A DNA stretch of 64,000 nt. It comes from Bolinopsis microptera. Taxonomy: Eukaryota > Ctenophora > Tentaculata > Lobata > Bolinopsidae. Shown one piece after another: positions 60,728-64,000 of this stretch (within the stretch, counting starts at the first letter, position 1; the number at the start of each line of letters is the position of its first letter). The notes beneath the pieces are model-generated. The model worked only from the letters and a program-made list of their open reading frames with translations, made no database searches and was not told where the DNA came from. The position numbers and the translations under genes are program-made. Where the stretch lies: assembly GCF_026151205.1 (NCBI RefSeq), contig NC_087075.1, positions 7,024,858 to 7,088,857 of the forward strand, written 5' to 3'.

Positions 60728-60887
60728 CTATTGGTCAGGCTTCTTATTCTTTGGTCCCCCGAGCCCCCCGCGGCCCCCTCCTCCGGGCTGCCCTCCTCCG
60801 GTCTTGTTCTTCTTGTTGGGGACGTGTTGTGGTCTGTTGCCCACTCGGGCTCCACCGCGGCCTCTGGCGCTCCGGTAGTTCTGGTGC
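60728..60887 (-). CDS. last exon of an RGG-rich, probably RNA-binding protein (partial)
   Basis: On the minus strand an acceptor (TTCTGCAG at 60895-60888) opens a 53-codon frame to TAG at 60728-60730. It reads H-Q-N-Y-R-S-A-R-G-R-G-G-A-R-V then basic residues, G-G-G-Q-P-G-G-G-G-R-G-G-L-G-G and a K-N-K-K-P-D-Q end. This GC-rich exon stands out from its AT-rich neighbours. RGG/GGG tails are common in Y-box, GAR1-like and similar RNA-binding proteins. A possible upstream exon around 61550-61730 has a weak Y-box-like N-V-T-G word but I cannot confirm it. The rest of the gene would lie right of the window or beyond the Penelope-like element. Confidence 0.4.
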
Positions 60888-61779
60888 CTGCAGAACAAAT
60901 TGTTAGTTTCGCTCTCAAAACAAAATCATTGCTACTAGATATTGGGGATATTATTATGTAATACATACTACTACGACGGTTTTTAGAACATAAATAGTAT
61001 TTCTCAACCGAGGGCAGGAAGTTACCGGGTCTATATCATAAGTGAGAACCAGTGGAAGCCAACTTGTACTAAGTTAAGTATCCTGACCGATTGTAGTCAC
61101 CGAATTTGGTGACCTCGCACACAGAGTTTTAAATCCGAATACCAATTTAACGAATATAAAATGTCGAAGCAGACAGTGAAATAATGGAGAAGATTGACAG
61201 TTGCACCCAAATGTTAGTGGTTGCACCCGAATGTTTATTGTTGCAACCGGATGTTTATTGTTGCACTAACAGCTTCATGCCCATATGGCCGCCGCTGAGT
61301 CAGTGAACTGGGAAGTGGGACATGCGGCGGCGGTGGAGGCGGTGGAGGAGGCGTCTTACAATATACATATCACAGTTACTTCTTTACTTAACAGAAGAAA
61401 ATGCATGTAGGTCCGGACCGAACATGGCCTTACTTTTGCTTTCAAGTTGGAGTAAAGCAACACTGTTCACAAAGCGGCGCCCATCTCATCATAACCCACA
61501 TGCAGTTCAGTCAACACAGAGCTTATCTGACCACTTACCGGTGAGTGGTGACTACAGTGACTACAGGTATAACAGTGACTGCAGGTACGGCGACCAGTAC
61601 AGCCGGTAGCCCATATCCCACCCTGTAACCCTTGGATATGCAGTACTTTTGGAAACCGAACAGATACTGGACCTGGACTCCAGTCCACTTTCCGGTCACA
61701 TTTATTTGTGGGCTGCCCACTGGAACGGGTAAATTTGGTGACCAGATAATTCGGGATTGTTACCTTGAATACTTACTAG
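60888..61779. other. no certain gene
   Basis: Includes a (GGCGGTGGA)n-like patch near 61325-61350 and several short frames. It may be an intron of the RGG-protein gene. Confidence 0.3.
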
Positions 61780-63765
61780 CTTCAATATATTTTACAATAT
61801 TATTATATTTTGAATGATAGATCTGTATATAGTATTGTAAATAATGTAGATGATTTAGTTTCAGAATTAATTGATAAAATTTCATGTTGGACAGTCAAGT
61901 ATAAAGAAGAATTAGGTATGTCTAAGAAGGTCAGGGAGTGGGTTATTCCGTGTACGGAGCTCAACCAGCCTGGTAATATGTACCTGAATCCCAAGGCCCA
62001 CAAGCCACCTTTGTACCCTGGGAGGATGATTACTACTGGATGTGGTTCGTACATTGAGAACCTATCTGCCCTGACTGCATACGAATTGAAGAAGGCTATT
62101 TTAGATTATAGAATTATTGACACCCCTCATTTTTTGAGGAAGATTGATAGCTTGAATGAGTCCACCATATTGTTGGGTAAGGAGGTGATACATGTTGCCA
62201 TAGATATATCCAACATGTTCACCAATATCCCCAGGGATATGGGGATCCAACAATGCACCAAGCACCTGAATGAAAGAAGTAGTTATGATCAATTGTTCAG
62301 TACAGAATGCATTATTAGTGCTCTAGAAATCACTCTTGATTACAACATAGCTTCGTTCAACGGTATAACATACCGTCAGGAGCGTGGAGCGGCGATGGGT
62401 CCTAATAACTCATGTGAGTATGCAGATTGTGCAATGGATAAGATCGATATTTTAGTTAATGAAAGAGATTTAGAACATGGCCCGCCACACAGACCAGCAT
62501 TCTGGGGTAGGTTGCGTGACGATATATACATGGCCTGGCCTGGTACTGTTGAGGAGCTTCTACAATTTATGGAATGGCTCAATAGTATCCATCCGGACCT
62601 TGTGTTTACTTACGACTACTCTAAGGATGGTGTTGAGTTTTTAGACACCTATGTCTATGCTGTTGGCGATGTTATTCATACCAAACTTTACTCTAAGCCC
62701 AGTGACACCCACTGCTATCTCATCCCCACCTCATGTCATAGGAGCCATGTTCTCAAAAACATACCCTATGGTGTGGCGAGGCGAGTGAGGCAGAACAATA
62801 GTGAAGACACTAATTTCTTAGAGCAAAGGGAGGTATATACTGGTTACCTTGTAGCCCGTGGTTACCATTCTAGTATTGTAGACGATGCTTTCAACAAATT
62901 TAGTGATATAACCAATAGGAAAAACTTGTATGCCCCTAAAAATAAGGATGAGACGACTACTTGTCTAATACCCATGGTGATGGATCAGAATCCAGCACTT
63001 CCCAACATGGGGAGCATTATTCACAAGTATAAGCACCTTCTTAATCTCGATCCAGCCTTGAAGAAGCTAGTACGTGCTGACAGTGTATTTGTAAGTCACC
63101 GAAAGAATCAAACTATCGGTGGCATGCTTGTACACAATAAGTATCGTGCTAGTGGAACTGTAAGCAGTGATAGAGATGGAGAAGCCACTGCTAGTCAATT
63201 TCTTGAACCAGACGCTGCAATATTGCCGGCTGTTCGGGAGGCTGACAACGCAGGGTGCCATGCCTGTGGAAAATGCTATGTTTGTAAGCAAAGTTTCCTG
63301 TCCCCTTGTTCCAAATTTAGTAGTCACCATTCTAAACAAGTTTTCCCTATTACTAAATATATAACTTGTCAGAGTAATAACCTTATTTATTTAATGGAGT
63401 GTAGAACTTGTAAACAGTCGTATGTAGGATATACTACTTCTAATCTCCCTAAGAGATTTTCTAATCATAAGAGCCACATTAAGAAAGGTATCAGAAGTTG
63501 TAAGTTAGTAAATCACTTTTTAGATATTGATCATGATTTAGATTTTAGTTCAGTAGCCTTATATAACACTTCACTTAGTACGCACCTTTCTGTTATTATA
63601 GTGGACGCTCTTGAATTTAAACCTGAAATAAGTCAAGCAGATAGGGAAAAGGCCATGGAAGCTAGAGAGGGGTTCTACCAGACCCAATTGAAAACCCTTG
63701 AGCGTTATGGGGGTATGAACACCCTCGATAGTAACCACATCCTTTTTAAATCCGCTGGAGCTTAG
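61780..63765 (+). mobile_element. Penelope-like element with C-terminal GIY-YIG endonuclease (5' truncated)
   Basis: The frame is open from after a TAG at 61777-61779; the first in-frame ATG is at 61918, so the N-terminus is probably lost. Reverse transcriptase motifs appear in order: P-K-A-H-K-P-P with R-M-I-T-T-G-C-G-S (RT1), I-D-I-S-N-M-F-T-N-I-P, A-A-M-G-P-N-N-S, and a catalytic block L-R-D-D-I-Y where YxDD is usual. Near the C-terminus C-H-A-C-G-K-C-Y-V-C precedes L-I-Y-L-M-E-C and S-Y-V-G-Y-T-T-S with R-F-S-N-H-K-S-H-I, the GIY-YIG nuclease. Domain order (RT then GIY-YIG) matches canonical Penelope elements, not the permuted Naiad type. The copy is otherwise open, so it may be recent. 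Confidence 0.9.
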
Positions 63766-64000
63766 TGTTTAGTTTATTTATTTTATTTGACATGATCTCA
63801 GCCTATTAACCCGTGTTTAGTTTACAATATTGCTATCAGAGACGTGTTATATCCATTACTATTTATATATGTTTACTGCTTGATTCAGAGAAATCTAGCT
63901 TTTTCCGAGAAACTAATCTTTAATAGATTAGATAAAATGTACGCAGCCATTTTTTTCGTTTGATTATTACTCAGTATATTTTAGTTTTGTACCGTTTTAA
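63766..64000. other. 3' flank of Penelope-like element
   Basis: AT-rich sequence to the window end. I saw no hammerhead-like core or terminal repeat matching upstream sequence. Confidence 0.35.

Noticed and set aside
60637-60966. 109-codon minus-strand frame over the RGG exon
   Set aside because: It is the shadow of a different frame; the spliced RGG frame has the acceptor, stop and composition of a real exon.

Overview
The window is an AT-rich stretch of animal nuclear DNA. Its multi-exon genes have GT-AG introns, and it carries several classes of mobile element (Ty3-type LTR, LINE, Penelope-like, hAT-like and mariner-like elements). Nothing identifies the species. Gene spacing and content would suit an invertebrate, perhaps a non-bilaterian such as a cnidarian, but that is a guess. 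I built exon structures by hand from splice signals, reading-phase continuity and protein-family pattern. No search was run.

The main theme is a same-strand cluster of three genes related to peptidylglycine alpha-amidating enzymes. (1) 12158-19355 is a complete monofunctional membrane PHM (10 exons, 372 aa) with all copper ligands. (2) 20610-42952 is a four-exon PHM-like membrane protein (761 aa) that lacks every copper ligand at positions I can align, but keeps the fold's cysteines, the membrane anchor and the cytosolic tail. Its second intron is 18.5 kb and holds a duplicated transporter locus on the other strand. (3) 50468-58620 is a full bifunctional PAM (12 exons, 791 aa). The three proteins share a short phenylalanine/leucine plus acidic tail motif.

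Other host genes: a CD225/dispanin membrane protein (6988-8133, minus), a BTB-BACK protein with a frame break (9359-11373), an SLC18B1-like MFS transporter (24994-27734, minus), its duplicate split by an LTR element (31052-37274, minus), the tRNA-dihydrouridine synthase DUS3L (48246-50078), and the last exon of an RGG-rich protein (60728-60887, minus).

Region by region: 0.2-2.1 kb is a DNA-transposon-like element with many GGTTAA motifs; 2.3-3.9 kb holds a tRNA-derived head and a 5'-truncated LINE; 4.3-5.6 kb has GAGGTTAACC-rich repeats and a long hairpin; 7-11.4 kb holds CD225 and BTB; 12-19.4 kb is PHM with repeat-laden introns, including eleven 21-bp units carrying CRE-like sites; 20.6-43 kb is the copper-less PHM with nested transporter duplicates and transposons; 43.1-47.9 kb holds a 1.36-kb foldback palindrome and a larger inverted repeat interrupted by a hAT-type MITE; 48-58.6 kb holds DUS3L and PAM, the latter with a 1.1-kb array of 40-bp repeats in one intron; 60.7-63.8 kb holds the RGG exon and a Penelope-like element.

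The amidation pair would act together in the secretory pathway: PHM hydroxylates glycine-extended peptides, and the PAL half of PAM cleaves the product to peptide amides. The copper-less paralogue may bind peptide or regulate the enzymes instead; that is inference.
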